Assembly (NCBI GenBank): GCA_013400975.1
Contig: WBMZ01010234.1
Coordinates: 124,001 to 188,000, forward strand
Reading direction: 5' to 3'
Origin: Atrichornis clamosus
Lineage: Eukaryota > Chordata > Aves > Passeriformes > Menuridae
Length of the DNA: 64,000 nt
Below the pieces are notes generated by a model that worked only from the letters and a program-made list of their open reading frames with translations, made no database searches and was not told the DNA's origin. This document shows, piece by piece, positions 50,473 to 64,000 of the stretch; the stretch's first letter is position 1; each line of letters opens with the position of its first letter. Both the position numbers and the translations under genes were made by a program.

Positions 50473-53400
50473 AAAGAACCTGTTTTGGCACAACAACCAT
50501 GCTAGTTGTTTTCCTCTTTCTTTTTAACTCACAGTTTATAAAGTTCAGCTAAACACTATAAATGCTCATTGAGTAAATGAAATTTGCTGTGAACACTAGT
50601 AATCATGACTAGACACCAGGCTCCTTTCCAGTTATTATTTTAGGCATTTATACAAAGTGCAACCATCTTCACAGATGAGGGCAAGAGGCTGGGCCACTCC
50701 ATTACCTGTAGGACACAATATCCAGGTTTTTAGACTGCGTTCACCCCGAACAGAGGCAAAATGCCCAGCAGAAGAGCAATGGAGAACTTCATTTCTCATC
50801 CTTTCTCTGACTCTTAGCATGTGTAGAAGAAGTCTGGTTAACCCTAGATGGCTGACCTGATGACTGGATTATAAACAACCTTAACAATTCATTCTAGGTA
50901 GCTTTGTGAATGGTACCTAACTCCCCAAACACTTTATTCAAGATGAAATCTTCAATCAGATTTAGCTCAGACTTACACCTATATTAATTTGGGGGTTACT
51001 GAAACTGCTCTTTCCTGTGCATTATTCACAGCTTACAATTTGCTGAATCCTAGAAGCAGTGGTCCATCTCTAACAGTTATGGTTTGTATCTAATGCCACC
51101 ACCATCTGGACAGCAGCAAAATGAACTGCAAATCACTGGTGGCATTTGTTAGTACTGTTGTGACTGCACCTACTCAATAATGTAGTAAGAACCCTGATGA
51201 CTATTTGGTTTGTGGAGACCGAACTTCTTTCTGGGTGGCAAAAAACCTTTGTGGCACACTACTGGGTTTGAAAACACCACACTATTGTGCCATACTTTCA
51301 TCATTGCTACATTGATGGTGAAGGATTTGTGAAATCTGAATATTTGTCTTATGCCTTTTGCTCAGATTATGCCCAACAAAATGACTCCTGAAACTGAAGT
51401 CCAGAAAAACAAACTAGACATGATTGCTCAAGACAAAGATGTAATGAGTCCATAGATTCCATCATTTCCATCTGCCTCCCTCTTCCCTCTTAGCAAGTAT
51501 ACAACACCTTAAAACTGCTTTTGCTGAATTTTCCATGTTTTGGTTCTGTGAAGAAAATGAGCATTATGTTGCACCATTAATATCAGCTATTACTTAGCTG
51601 TGCACAAAGACAGATAGCTTACAGAAAACAGGCACACTGTAGGAACCATAAAGTTATTTCCTATGTGCAGTTTGGGTTGCAATGACAGAATGTGTGGTTT
51701 ATGAAACAAGCATACTTATTTTTCTTGAAGGAAAATTTATGCAGGGCAGCGATCCAATTCAGACTATGGAGGCTAAACATTTGGAAAGAAAGCATTTAAG
51801 GTACACCTATGTCCTCAGTTGGCCTTCAGCTCAAGCATATATATGTACATATATTTCGTCTACTCCAAGCAAGTAAGTCAACTATCTTAACGGCAAGAGT
51901 CAACTATATGAATGGCTCTGCAGAACAAATAGAAGGAGAAGAATTGATAATAAAAATTAATTTGGGTAAATACAGCAGAAAACTTTAAAATTGTGGGCCA
52001 CAGCTCAAAAATACTTGCAAGAAGATGGACTATGCAGCAGTTTAATATTCTTCTAACACTGACAGATGAGTAGAGGCTAATAATAATCAGGTTTCTGTCA
52101 AGAATACCTTGCAGATGGTGAAAGTTCCCAAGTCAAAACACCACGACTAGCTAGTCTTCTGAAAGATTAAGTCTCTTGAAACCACTGTATGACTAGAGCT
52201 AGCGGATTTCATTTAATCTGCCTAGAAAGCTTTGTGCACAGTGAATTTTAATATCTGCTAGCTGGCAAAAAAGAAATAAATAATGAAGACATAGGTATAA
52301 GTCAATACAGAGGCCAAACCTCACCAATTAGGCCTGAATACTTTGCATGATCAAGTATACCAATCGTGTTGCACCAGAGAAAATCTGTATTCAAGTGATG
52401 CACTGTATCCCTTTCAAGTCCAAAGCTGAGATGCAGCAGCACAAGTCACTTTGACTGCATGTGGATTTAACCTTTCTTATCTTTTTTAAAAGTAATTTTC
52501 CTGTGTAAGAATGCAGTTCTAACTTTAATTGCTTAAGCATTTTATAGTTTCTTTGATGGTCACCAAAACAGAAGCTGATTCCCATTATCTTATATTCTTA
52601 AACCATATTTTGAGATGACATTTTAGGATAAAATTTACTTCTGCAGATGGGAACTAAGATACACTCACCTCAGAAAATGGATTATGAGAAATGTCTTTCC
52701 TGGTGTGGTTCCAACACTAGAAGAAGAAACATCTTTTCTGATACAGAGTTCTTAAATGAATGGCTCTAGGGATCTGTCTCTACATTTTGCTTGAAAAATT
52801 ATAAAGAATGCCTAACAGCACTACCAAAGAGAAATACACATAAAACGCAATTTTATTCCAAAAGGGTGGAATTTTTTTTTCTTATCATTCAGAAATTACT
52901 TTCTGTAACTCACTCTACAGACAAATGTCTCATGTGACTACAAGAGAGAGCAACAAAGGTTGTTTGCATGGAGTTAAATAGTTGTGACCTTATACAGTTT
53001 TGTCAGCAAGGGAACCAGCAACAGTAACAATAGAAAAAACTTTCCATGGACACTGTTAATAGTGCAGAATCTGTAATCATCTCAGCCAAGTTTTAATTTG
53101 TTGAGGTGTTTTACAGGAACTTAATGATTGTACCAGACATTAGGAAAATGCAGTGGCAGATACACATTAGAAGAGCAACTGGGGAGCTGGCCAGCTGCCA
53201 GATCTCTCAACACAGCAGTGGAAAAGTTGCAATGATGTCTCAATTCAATTTTGTTTTAATCTAAAGCAATATACAAGGGAATATGGTGAGAAATAATAAG
53301 CTGCTTTTGCTTCCATACAAGTCATAATTGACTCCAATAGAGCCAGCAATATTTCTCCAGTGTGGTCCTAGTGTCAGTCAATCAGGTATCAGGCACCTTA

Positions 53401-56400
53401 GTCCCCAGACATGTATTTTCCCCATAAAACTGTCAATAATATTAGGAAGAGTGTAATATGTGCAGTGGCTACTTCTTCGGCAAGCAATCTATTGACTTAT
53501 TTCAGACCACAGTTATTGCCAGAATCAGCTTGAACAAGTTAAAGCTCTTTTCCAGAGCTGGAATTAGAGTAAATATGCATCTCCTTAAACTGCTCAGCCC
53601 TTTATAGCACATGTGCATTATAATAAGGGCCAAATTCAGAGCACTGATAGTGGGCATTCAAATTCTGTACTGCAGAGGAAAAGATAAAAGAAATGAAAAC
53701 CATCAACAAAGCAATTTTGAGTTCTAAAGTTAGTATCTGAATGTAGTCAACTGTGGTGTAACCATCTCTATTGCGCTGTTGAAAGTCCTTGGCTCCCAAG
53801 CCATTAGTTCAGGACTGGACAATCTGGCCTTCTCAGAGACCTACTTCAGGCCTCCCAAGGCAGGCAGGAGGCACTTGGATGGCAGAACATGATAAAGCAG
53901 GGGCGTTATTCACCTTTGCCCACTAACCTACTGGTAAAGCTCTTCACACAGGCAGTGACAGAAACTTGGGTTCATATTTCTTGTTTAAAGCAATTTGAAA
54001 TTGCTTTAAATCTCTGTACCATGAGATTTCTGACACCTTTTTAAAAGGTAGAAAGTATGTCTGGATGTAAGATTTCTTTTTGTCAGAAGTGATTCAAGAA
54101 AAAAAAATTACAGAATGGTAGTCAATTGATTTTCCACAACATACATGTGTACCATATTTTTTTTTTGCATTCTCATTGCGGGAGTATTTTTCGTCTGCTT
54201 AAAAATTACAGTTACCTCTTGAGTGGCATCACCAATCAATCTTTGGAGCTTCCATAGTTCTAAGGATTGCAGCTAAATTGTAGCAGTAAAATTACAAAAG
54301 ACCATCTTTGACATTAAAATATGACCTCAATATGCACAACATGTCAGCTTCAAAACATTAACATTATATGAAATTATTAATTATCTTCAGTTAACAGCCT
54401 TTTTACAATCAGAGGCATATCTATCAGCAAACACATTCTGCACTACCTCAGCTATTCCATCTGAGGCTTAAATAAAGAACTTGTGTTTTGATACTCTCTT
54501 GATATTTGGATAACATTCAGACTCTATATTAGAGATTTTTCAGTGAAGTGTCATCCCCAGCAAGCTGGCAGTTATATTTGTTATCTTTCTGGTAACAGCC
54601 TATACTGAACAGAGATTTGTGCTTCAGTACAAGGTAAAAGGTAGTAATTAGCATTATCTGTTGATAATGGAAATATACACATGCTGAAAAAAGATGCTTG
54701 AGTCAACACAATGCATGAGTTATGTGGTGGGGAGGGAGAGGCTGACAGGAGCCTGAACTGATCAGAGCCTTTGAAATGGGCCAGGTCTCTTGTGTTTTTC
54801 GTGAAAATATAAGCCAAAATAAGCTGTTTCCAGCCTCCCAGGCTAGTGTTTCATCAGACCACAGAAGGATACTGGCATAGCAACACTGCCTCCACAATGG
54901 ATGGGACTTCCAAGTGCTGGACCAGACTGGGCAACACCCCTAGAGGAAATTTTCCTCCTCCGTATTTCTTTTGTGGATGTCTTTTCTTTTCTGCAGTCCT
55001 CCTTTCCAGATCAGAAACTTCCACCAGTTTTCTAGCATGAGACAAGCTATGTGAACCCTCTCCAGCCTTACCCATGGTAAAGTGAACAATAGTATGTTAT
55101 AGTGAAATCACCTAGACTTGGAAACGTAAATCAAAATTCAGTACTTGGCAAAGCCTTTGATCGACCTGAAGCATCTTTCACAGAAAACAGTTGCTGCCAT
55201 TTTCTATTCCTGCCTGGAAAAGGTTGCTGAAGTGTTCAGAGAAACAGAACTTCTCCTGTTTCAGTTTCCCATTGTAAAGTTAATTGCTGGAAATACTGTT
55301 AGATGATACAGCAAAAGGACCATACTAGCTTTCCTTTACTGTATTTTTTGCTTTTTCAGGATGAGCCATTAAAGAACATCCTACTTGTTTCTCTTTTCAA
55401 GGATTTCTTCTGTTGACAGAAACATTTACATGAGAATACAGAAGAGACACTGACTGACACTGCTGAAGCTCATAAAACTATCAAATTATGTTAGACTAGA
55501 ATAAATGTCATCAACACACAGGAATATAACATGCTCACTAATGCTTCTGCATTATTAAGTTTGAGCATTTTCTGAAAACTAATTAAAGATAATGTAACAG
55601 CCTGTTCAAAATTAGGGAGTTTGGTTTATTTTGTTTGTGCAGAGAAAGGGAAACCACAATGTATTTAAACTATTACGACAGGTGACATCTGATTCGTTTT
55701 GTCACCTCTCACATTTCTAATGGAGACAGGTTTGAGAATATGCTGAAAAATATATTCCAGTAATGGGGGAGTTATTTCCTATTCTGTGTTATTATAGCCC
55801 ATAAACAAATACACCTATGCACATGGACATTATGATGTGAGTCAAACGTTAAAATAATGGATCAAATGCTAATAAAAATCTTAACATTTTTTTAAGTAGT
55901 TATAGTCAAGACGCAGCATGGCTGAATCTCAAAACCTGGAAGATATTACAGAAATGATCTGCAAATCTTACAGCAACAGACAATTCCTATTTCTGGCCAG
56001 GCTGAGAATGGTATGCAAAATTCATGATGCAGTGAGAGAAAGACTTGTCCAATATTTTGCACAGATATAAAAGGAACTGGAACAATACACATACAACCTA
56101 CTGATTTACAAACAATTCGAACAAATACAATGGCTAAGACACTTTTGGAGGGCAGAGGTACAGGTACCGGTAGTATCCTTTCCTTGGGAAGGTGTACAAA
56201 GTCACTCAGCAAATTACATTTTAAAGTTGTTTCCTGCTAAAAATGAAGAATTGTTTAAGAATGCAGAGACATAAAGTTGGGACCAAGCATTCATGAATTA
56301 ATACAGAGCACTCTAATAACACAAAGAAGGTATGAGAGCTGCCTCTCTCATCGAATGAGCCCCAGTCCATTCAGGGAATGGGTAGATATATCAATTAATA

Positions 56401-59400
56401 AGGGGATGTAAGGTGTATAAGGGTGTGCAAAGAGCCATTTACTGAGAGAGACAGCATCGGATGCAGAACGGCACAACCTTCTGGTGCTGTAGAAATTGGT
56501 AAAAACCAGATAAAGGGCAGGTGTCAAATATGGAAATATAAAGAGCAGTGCAGATATGAAGGGATTAAAATGAAATTTAAGAAAAATAAAGAATAAAGGA
56601 ACAAAAAGGTTACACAGGTCAATTTGAATGAAGATTAAGACTATTATTTAAACAGCAAAAGAGAACAAATAAATGATGCAGCACCTAATACTTTTCTGGC
56701 CTCTGCCTTCAGTTAAGGATTAATCAGCATTGACCACAATTTTTTAACTACAAGAAAAAAGAAAAGGAGAGAAACTTCTGGAGTTGTAAAATAAACTATG
56801 GGAATCCCTTTTACCAGGTGTGATGAAATTACTCATTCATACTAAGAAATGGACGGAGGCAGTCCCTGCACTGTTAAGAGTTGTCTTGAACACCCCATGA
56901 AAGAACACAGAAAGTATGAGAGGAGTGAAGAAGGATGAACACACCTATTTTGAAAAGAAGGGGGAGAAAGGAGAGTTTAGAGAATTACAGAACTGTCAAA
57001 TTGACTTGTAACTCTAAAAGTCACAGAAACAAATTATTAAAGGGACCACTTATAAGTACAAATAGGTAAAGTAGTCAGAACTGATTGAATACTTGTTAAG
57101 AACAAAAATTCTTCAACCAATTCAATCTCCTACTTTGTCAGGTTGTATATACTAGTGGATTAGAATGAAGAACCACATGTAAAATATATTGACCTTAATT
57201 AGACTTTTGGCAGTTACCTATGTAAAACTTAAGTATGCAATTTACAAAATACAGTCCAGTTAACATTATCATGCAGACTATATAAAAATAATTCAAATAG
57301 TATGTAGTGTGTCTGCTATGGAGGGATCCAAAGACATTTGTTGGGAATTCTGTGACATTTCGGGGGTTTTTTATTATTATTAGTTTTAATTTAAACTGGA
57401 AAAGAGAAAATAGGTCTTTAATGTATGGCTATCCAAAATTGAGAAGGATTGAACACACACTGGAAAGCAGAATCAGGATCAAAAGTAATCTCGGAAAAAT
57501 AAAAACCAGATTACCAATAACAAACTGAAAGTAGCAGCCCTAGGTAGAAACTGAAAATCAGGGTAATAAACTGGGGAGGGGGATGTATTGCAAAGAGACC
57601 TGGGGAATATTAAATGAATAACAAATTGAAAATAAAACAAAAATATCAAGCAATAGGGTAAAACTTTCTGGGATATATTCATTGTTTATTTAAGACATCA
57701 CAAATAATTACTGCACTCTACTTCTGATGCTCTAACCAAAGTACTCATTCAGTCATGAGCATAATGTTAAGAAATCTCAAAAATTGAAGCATTCCAGAGC
57801 AGAGCAAGAGGAAAAATAGAAATCATTATCTCTGAGCAAAGGCTACAGGTAACAGTTTACCTAATCTCTTGAAAACTAAGGATTAAGAAAAAATATTAGC
57901 AATGTCTAGTACGTAAAATCTGCTACTGAAAACATAGTGCAGAATTTTGTTCATGTCCAGAGGAGCAGAGAGAAGTAGTTGGCTTAATTTCTGTGATATA
58001 GATTAGGCATTAGGAAAATCCTCCTAAAGTATTGAAAAAAAATGGAGCATATTAACTTGGGAAGTCATGTTATTTCTTTCACTGGACATTCGAAGTACCA
58101 CCATATAAAAGTACATCAGAGATCACTTACTTCAACTTTATAAGTGTAAAGGAAATGACCAGGTGGTCCCTAGTCTGTTTCACCACCATATTTCAGTGTT
58201 TCAAGGACAAGATTTCCTTTGGCATTTTGCTTTTCTGCTTCTGGCTTAGGCTAGTGCATGAGGGAATGCATGAATAAATATGAATCAATAATCTTATAAT
58301 TGTTATGTTCACTTTTTCACAGGAAAGGATTAATTCATGTCTCAGTTACAATGACTGTAGCATCCATGAAACCAAGGAGTGTCCAATATTTTCATGGCGA
58401 AAAGGCAACAAAAATAACACAGTTTTAATACTGACATCTATCTACTTCATTCAGAAACCAATAACTCAGAAGCTCTTAAAAGTTATAAGTAAAAAAATTG
58501 TTTCGGTGGCCCTTTAGTCTCTTCCTTTAAGACTAAAGAGATGGTAAAATATAAGAACTTAAGTGTTCAACAGGTTCCACTGCTAATGCCAAAAAATAAA
58601 AATAATTTAAATTTGGGTTAGGTTTTTTTCATTTTGAAAAGAGTGAAAGCTCACCACTTAGGTAATTTAATATTTTCTAAATTGCTCTCACAGAGATTTA
58701 CCAATTGTATTAAAGTTCTTAAATATTAAACAACCTTATGAGGGATTAGGAATGATTTTTAGAATGCTTCAATCAATGAAGTTCAATAAGCCTACAAATA
58801 CATATTTGTATATATATTCAGAGGTCATTGCATCTTCATATTTTGACACATTTTCAGAACAACATGAGGTTGTGGTTAACTTTCATTTTGCAGTATTTAT
58901 ACATAATATAACAGAAATCAATCTAACTGCATGGTATACAACTATTAATGAAATATTTACAGAATAACTGGAGATTGTAATATCCTTCACCTTTCAAAAC
59001 TTCTTTTTTTCAGGTAAAAAGAGACTTTCATTGCTAGAAATACTATTATGAGTTAAAATCCGATTAAATTATTGTAGACAGAGTTCTGAGAGTAACAGAA
59101 GTTATGTAAGTGTGGTTTTAAATATACTAGAATTCAGAGTACAGACTTACAGAGCAACTTTGCTATTTTGATCCTCTCACTTGAAAACAGCAAGTTTTTT
59201 TCCCCCTCTTTTATCTGTGTGGGTTTGGTGGGGTTTTTTGTGTGTGTTGTTTTTTATTGTTTGTTTATCAGGGTGCTCTATGGTTCATCATTTGCTCTTC
59301 TTTTAAAATCCCAATGACTGCACAAGTAATAATTATGCACAGATTACTGAGCACAATGTAAGTAGTACAGAGTCCTTCAGAAATAAATAAAAAATCCATA

Positions 59401-62400
59401 TCCACTAACAATGCTGCAGAGAAGGTCAAGAACTTGATAATGAAAGTTGAAAATTGTAACAAAATGGAAGAAGTCATGGAGACTAGTAAAGATAGGAAAA
59501 TAATACAAACTGAACTGGAGCTACTAAAACGTGAGTAGAAAACACCAGTGCAAAATGAAATTGGTAATTTATTTTTAAAAAAGAAAAAAAAAGGATTTTA
59601 AAAGGATACAGCATTCCAAAATTTAACAGTAATTTCAAAACTAAAGATCTGGAAAGATAAAAAATATAGGTGTAACTGGAAATGCAGTACAAGTAAAGCT
59701 CCCCATTACCAGTGGGAATTTCACAGTTGACTATCACAAGATTCTAGCAACAAACACATCACTGGATTAACACAATTTATATATAAAGATGCCACATTTT
59801 CACAGCAGGCAGAAAAATTTAACAATCTCCTACTTCAGCTCTAATTAGATCCATTCCTGGATCTCTGACATTTAACCTTATTGCCAGAAAGGCTGAAGAA
59901 CTGGAGGACGATAGGGAGAACTAGAGCGATGGAGGAAAACCCACAAAATGGGTTTGGGGTTTTTTGAAACATCCTTCATCCTTTTTTCTCTTGTCCAGTT
60001 GTAAACATTATAGATGCATACTGCCTCTTCACACCTTTCTCCATAATTTTTGATCAAAATTGCATTTCCACTATAAACTGCTCTGGACATTGTAAGCTGT
60101 GAGCTTTCATTTTATATCATTAAACATTCTAAGTCAAGAGAATTTCTGGATAAAGTAAGAATTACAGGATCTCGCTGGTCATTATGAGATTCCACAGGCA
60201 TAACTTTCAGCTTTTTTTAATTTAGGGACTTTTGGGAAATGTCACATATTATGGATATTGGATGTGCATGGTTTTTCATTACTTTAGATTGCTACAAGAA
60301 AGTAGAATAAGAAAACTTACCTGAAAAAATAATCTTCAAGCAATACAGATCACAAGAATAAAATAACATAACATATCAATATTGCTGTAAGTGTTTTAAC
60401 TCAAAATACTGAAATACTCATTAATTGAAGCAATTGACATTGGTAGAATCATTGCCAAATTACCTACTGGGTTAACTCTGCTCCAAGTTAGAACACCAAC
60501 GTATCTGACTGTACTTGAAAATTCTGGAACAGGTCAGCAAGCACAGTCTCTAGATGATCTATTTTTCTTCAGAGAGGGGCAGACTTGTGAGTTATTCTCT
60601 GTGTCAATGAAAATTTCCAAGTACAGAAAACTTATATAATTTGAATTTGTGCTGTAACTCATAAAACCTTTGAACTAGCATTTCTAGTATAGTTAGTTTC
60701 AAGCTAGCTTAAAGGGAGACAAAGGTTCAGGATCCTAAGCATAAGTATACCCAGTGAGGGAGAATATATATCAGTATCTCCCCTTGTGTCTCATGGAGAT
60801 AAATGCGTAAAGCATCTGCTAAAAGACAGACAATATCTTTAGCTGAAACTGTAAAAATGATACAGACAGTTCATGATTTGGCTATCTAATACTGAAGACA
60901 TGTTGAACTGTATCCTCAAACTCACCATTCTCCTAACAGCTGGCTCTGATGCTTAGCCAGAGAAATGCTTGTTTATCTTGCTGAAACAATTATGAGGATC
61001 AAATCAAAATGTTAGTACTAGGAATAATATGCTTCTTACCTGTTTTCAGCTTAAGAGCAACTGCACTGGATTTTATCTAGGGAAAACACCCAGTTTTAAA
61101 TAAAAATTATGTGGAAGAAAGTAGAAGACACGAAACATACTGTAAGGGATGAAACACTAAAGACATTTGAGCAACCTGGTCTAGTGAAAGATGTAGGCAA
61201 TTGCACAGGTCATATCAAAGCATTCTCAGGACACAGAAAATAAGGCAGCTCCCTCCCTATGCTACGAGTTAGATAAACAAACAGTAATTTTACAGATATA
61301 ACATCTTTGTGTGTCATCTCCATTCTTCAGGTTACCTGCTACATAATGGCTTTTTTTTCTTTTAATAAGCCCTTTATATTGAAGCTTGTGTTATTATATT
61401 TGCACTTTGCCATTCCTGCTTGTATTTTTTTCCTCAGACTAATGCAATAATGGGAATGATGAGATAATCACAAAGAAAAATTCTAAATCATAATGGTGGG
61501 GTGTAGAGGGCACAGTAGTTGCTGCAGTCAATATTAAGAGAAAGAAATCAAGGCAGGACTAGACGAGGCAGCCAGAGAGCCAAGGCAGGGCTAGGGAAAG
61601 ACACTGAAAAGCTAAGCTGGAGGAAACTGCTGACCTAGACCCAGGATTAGAACAAATCAGCAGCAAAGAGCTGTGGAGATGTGGCAAGTACAAAGCAGAG
61701 ACCAGAGGCAGGAATAAAGAAAAGGGAATATCAGGAATTTAAGGCCTAAAATGGAAGCAAGGAAGGAGGGCAGACACATTGCAGTGGTCAGAGGAAAGCC
61801 TGTGCACCACCTTGCATCAGAGCTTGTCCAAATCTCCTTCTCTGAGACAGTCAACAGAAATATGAAAAGACAAGTGAAGAACATTTCTTCTCTTCCCATC
61901 ATGAAAGAAAACAGAGTTCTTTGAATGACTGGGACAGACAATCTGTCCAAATAGGAGCCAAACATCACTTACAGTTACAAAGCAAGCTAAGAGTACCACT
62001 GATTAATTAGCAAATTAATTTTCTAGAAATTATTATACAAAGGAAGGGTGGAAGGGTCAAGCTGACTTTGATCATAAACACCAAGATTTTTCATAATAAA
62101 TTTATGGAAAGAGCTGAGAAAAAGATAGTAATTTTTCAGATCCAGAAGTGTAGGCATACAGCTGTGAACAACTCCTGCCAGAAGGACTGAAACTTGACTT
62201 CGTCTCTGCTTGAAAATGGAGGCCTGAAGATATCCACCCCAGTGGAAGCCATACCAGGCAGCAAGATGTAATTAACGATGAAACCCATAAGGTGGGGAGA
62301 GAAGGAAGAATTCCTACCAGAAGTATTATGTAGTTCTTCTATACAAATTCAGCAGAGAAGTATTCAATCAACTCGATTATAAATTAATAAAGCATGATAA

Positions 62401-64000
62401 AAGTTGCTTGAAATTTTGACAGACTCTTTGTACTTGTCCATTGACTTTTGGAGAATAATTAAAGGAAAATGATAGTTCCTTCCAAAATTTGTAGATGCAC
62501 CAAGACCTTTCTTTCAAGCCTAGCTGTCAGAGAAGAATATCAAGCAGCAATTACTGTATCCAGTTTTGGGTTTGTACACTAATCAGAGAGCTCCACTCTA
62601 AGGTGTCATCCAGGTGCAGGCATGCCAATGACTCAGTGTGAGTAATTATTTTCAACAAAAATGTACAAGTATCTCCCAGAATTTACAACTAACATCACAA
62701 AAAGTTTTTCAAGCTGACAAACACAAAAAAATATTTTCAGCAATTTTCTACATCGTACATGCTTGAAAAGAACAGTTTGGCAACAAAGACTCTTTTCTTT
62801 ATTCCTTCCCCTTCTTTCAAATTATTGTGTGTGGTTCCTATTTGGACCACTCAGGTATGAGTTCTTTTCTTCTTTGTAGCAAATTGTTAGAGAAGGTGGC
62901 AAAATTATTCAAACTAGCAATTAGATGATTCAATGTTTATCTGTATCCAATATTTGCAATAAGGTGATATGGATTTTAGCTGATTGTTGGGTGATTACAT
63001 CATTACTGTCCCATTGCAGTTGCTATAGAAACACAACTGGGTTTTTCACAGGCCAGGCAACTGAAAAGCTTTAGAGATCTCCTTGTTTCTAGTTTTGATA
63101 CATGGCTTGTCAGCCAAAGTGTAAGATCCTATAATCTTTTACCTGATGGAAATAGAAGTATCAAAGAGTCAGTCACCTATATCCTAAGATGAGTGAAATT
63201 AGTAAGGTCATTACTAAATGATCAGATTTTCCTGCAGTTCAATTCATATTAAGCAGATCATGATGCCAGCTAGGGAGGGACTTACTCTGAAGTGAACTGA
63301 GTGCATGTGGGTATCCTCACACTGGCTTAAAATAACAAGTCCAAGTTGTGGTGTTTATACCTCTCCATCACCTTTGCCTTTAAATGCTTTCGGCTGCGTG
63401 CATACTTTCCAATTGCTTACAAAACCCAAAGCGAGCATTCAAGGCAGATATACTTCTGTTTAAACCTCACATCAAAGTAAAAATATCCAAGAGATCCTTG
63501 TGGATTGCCACTACACCTTGAATTTCTGTAAAGCTCATGTTACATATTCTCTGGGGTTATACTCCCTAAGCATGCCACAGGTGTGTAAGGTTTGGCACAT
63601 GCAGTTCAGGAGAGAAGACACAATAAAGATACTACAAGACCAGGGCTGACCCCTTCTAAGATGTGTTCATAAATGAAATCATACTTTATGTTTGCATGGT
63701 TGGGTGTAGAAATTGTCATCACAGTTGTGAAAGAAGGCAATTGTACAAATTTCAGAATTTAGTTTTGACTTATATAGGTTTGAAATTTAGAAACACAAAA
63801 GCTCCCTTTCAAGGAAAATAATGCTATACAAAATTATTTATGTATTTTTTGGTTTGGTATTTTGAAGGAAACAGTTATTTAAAAGTTGTTTTGAAGGGAG
63901 AAACTAAGACTCCACGCCTTCATAGAAGTTCTAAAAGTATCACTTCACCGCTGTCAGTCTCCAAAAAATCTTTCAGAAACACTTTCATTAAAACCAATGT
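50473..64000. other. Intron, nothing recognised apart from a hairpin
   Basis: AT-rich sequence with short chance frames only. The stretch 61500-61800 is purine-rich on the plus strand, with a near-duplicated AAGGCAGGACTAG / AAGGCAGGGCTAG pair. No GRM1 exon, other exon or long repeat was recognised. Confidence 0.55.
58512..58538. repeat. Perfect 9-bp hairpin
   Basis: CTTTAGTCT (58512-58520) pairs with AGACTAAAG (58530-58538) around a 9-nt loop. Confidence 0.85.

Overview
The window is avian nuclear DNA and lies almost entirely inside introns of one gene, GRM1 (metabotropic glutamate receptor 1), transcribed on the minus strand. The bird assignment rests on several CR1 LINE fragments with the avian 3' end, on LTRs of the widespread avian TGTCCTGGTTTC family, and on the AT-rich, gene-poor texture. 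The species cannot be named from what is visible; a neoavian bird is the best guess.

The only host coding sequence I can support is one 236-bp exon at 10088-10323 (minus). It encodes 78 complete codons of the GRM1 ligand-binding domain, starting with the Asp and Arg that correspond to glutamate-contacting residues 318 and 323 of the mammalian receptor. Everything to its left (1-10087) is the downstream intron and everything to its right (10324-64000) the upstream intron. No further GRM1 exon was recognised, so the upstream intron should exceed 53 kb.

Region by region: 1-10 kb holds two ERV-type LTR remnants of one family in opposite orientation (2.6-3.1 and 5.6-6.15 kb) and a CR1 3' fragment (3.8-4.3 kb). 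The GRM1 exon lies at 10.1-10.3 kb, with a weak-looking donor followed by a U-rich tract and a G-run/GGT-repeat. 16.5-22 kb has three CR1 pieces and a 46-bp tandem repeat. 29.65-31.16 kb is a decayed but recognisable Ty3/Gypsy-like pol (RT, RNase H and integrase pieces on the plus strand), followed at once by a CR1 3' end (31.3-31.9 kb). 38.5-39.36 kb is a frameshifted CR1 reverse-transcriptase segment. 46.2 kb has another CR1 tail and 50.0-50.5 kb a possible solo LTR with a 6-bp flanking direct repeat. 51-64 kb and most of the rest is unremarkable AT-rich intron with short hairpins and microsatellites.

There is no operon, CRISPR array or evident new system here. The most unusual item is the Ty3/Gypsy-like pol fossil, a class of element that is scarce in bird genomes. 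The most functionally suggestive item is the sequence around the GRM1 exon donor.
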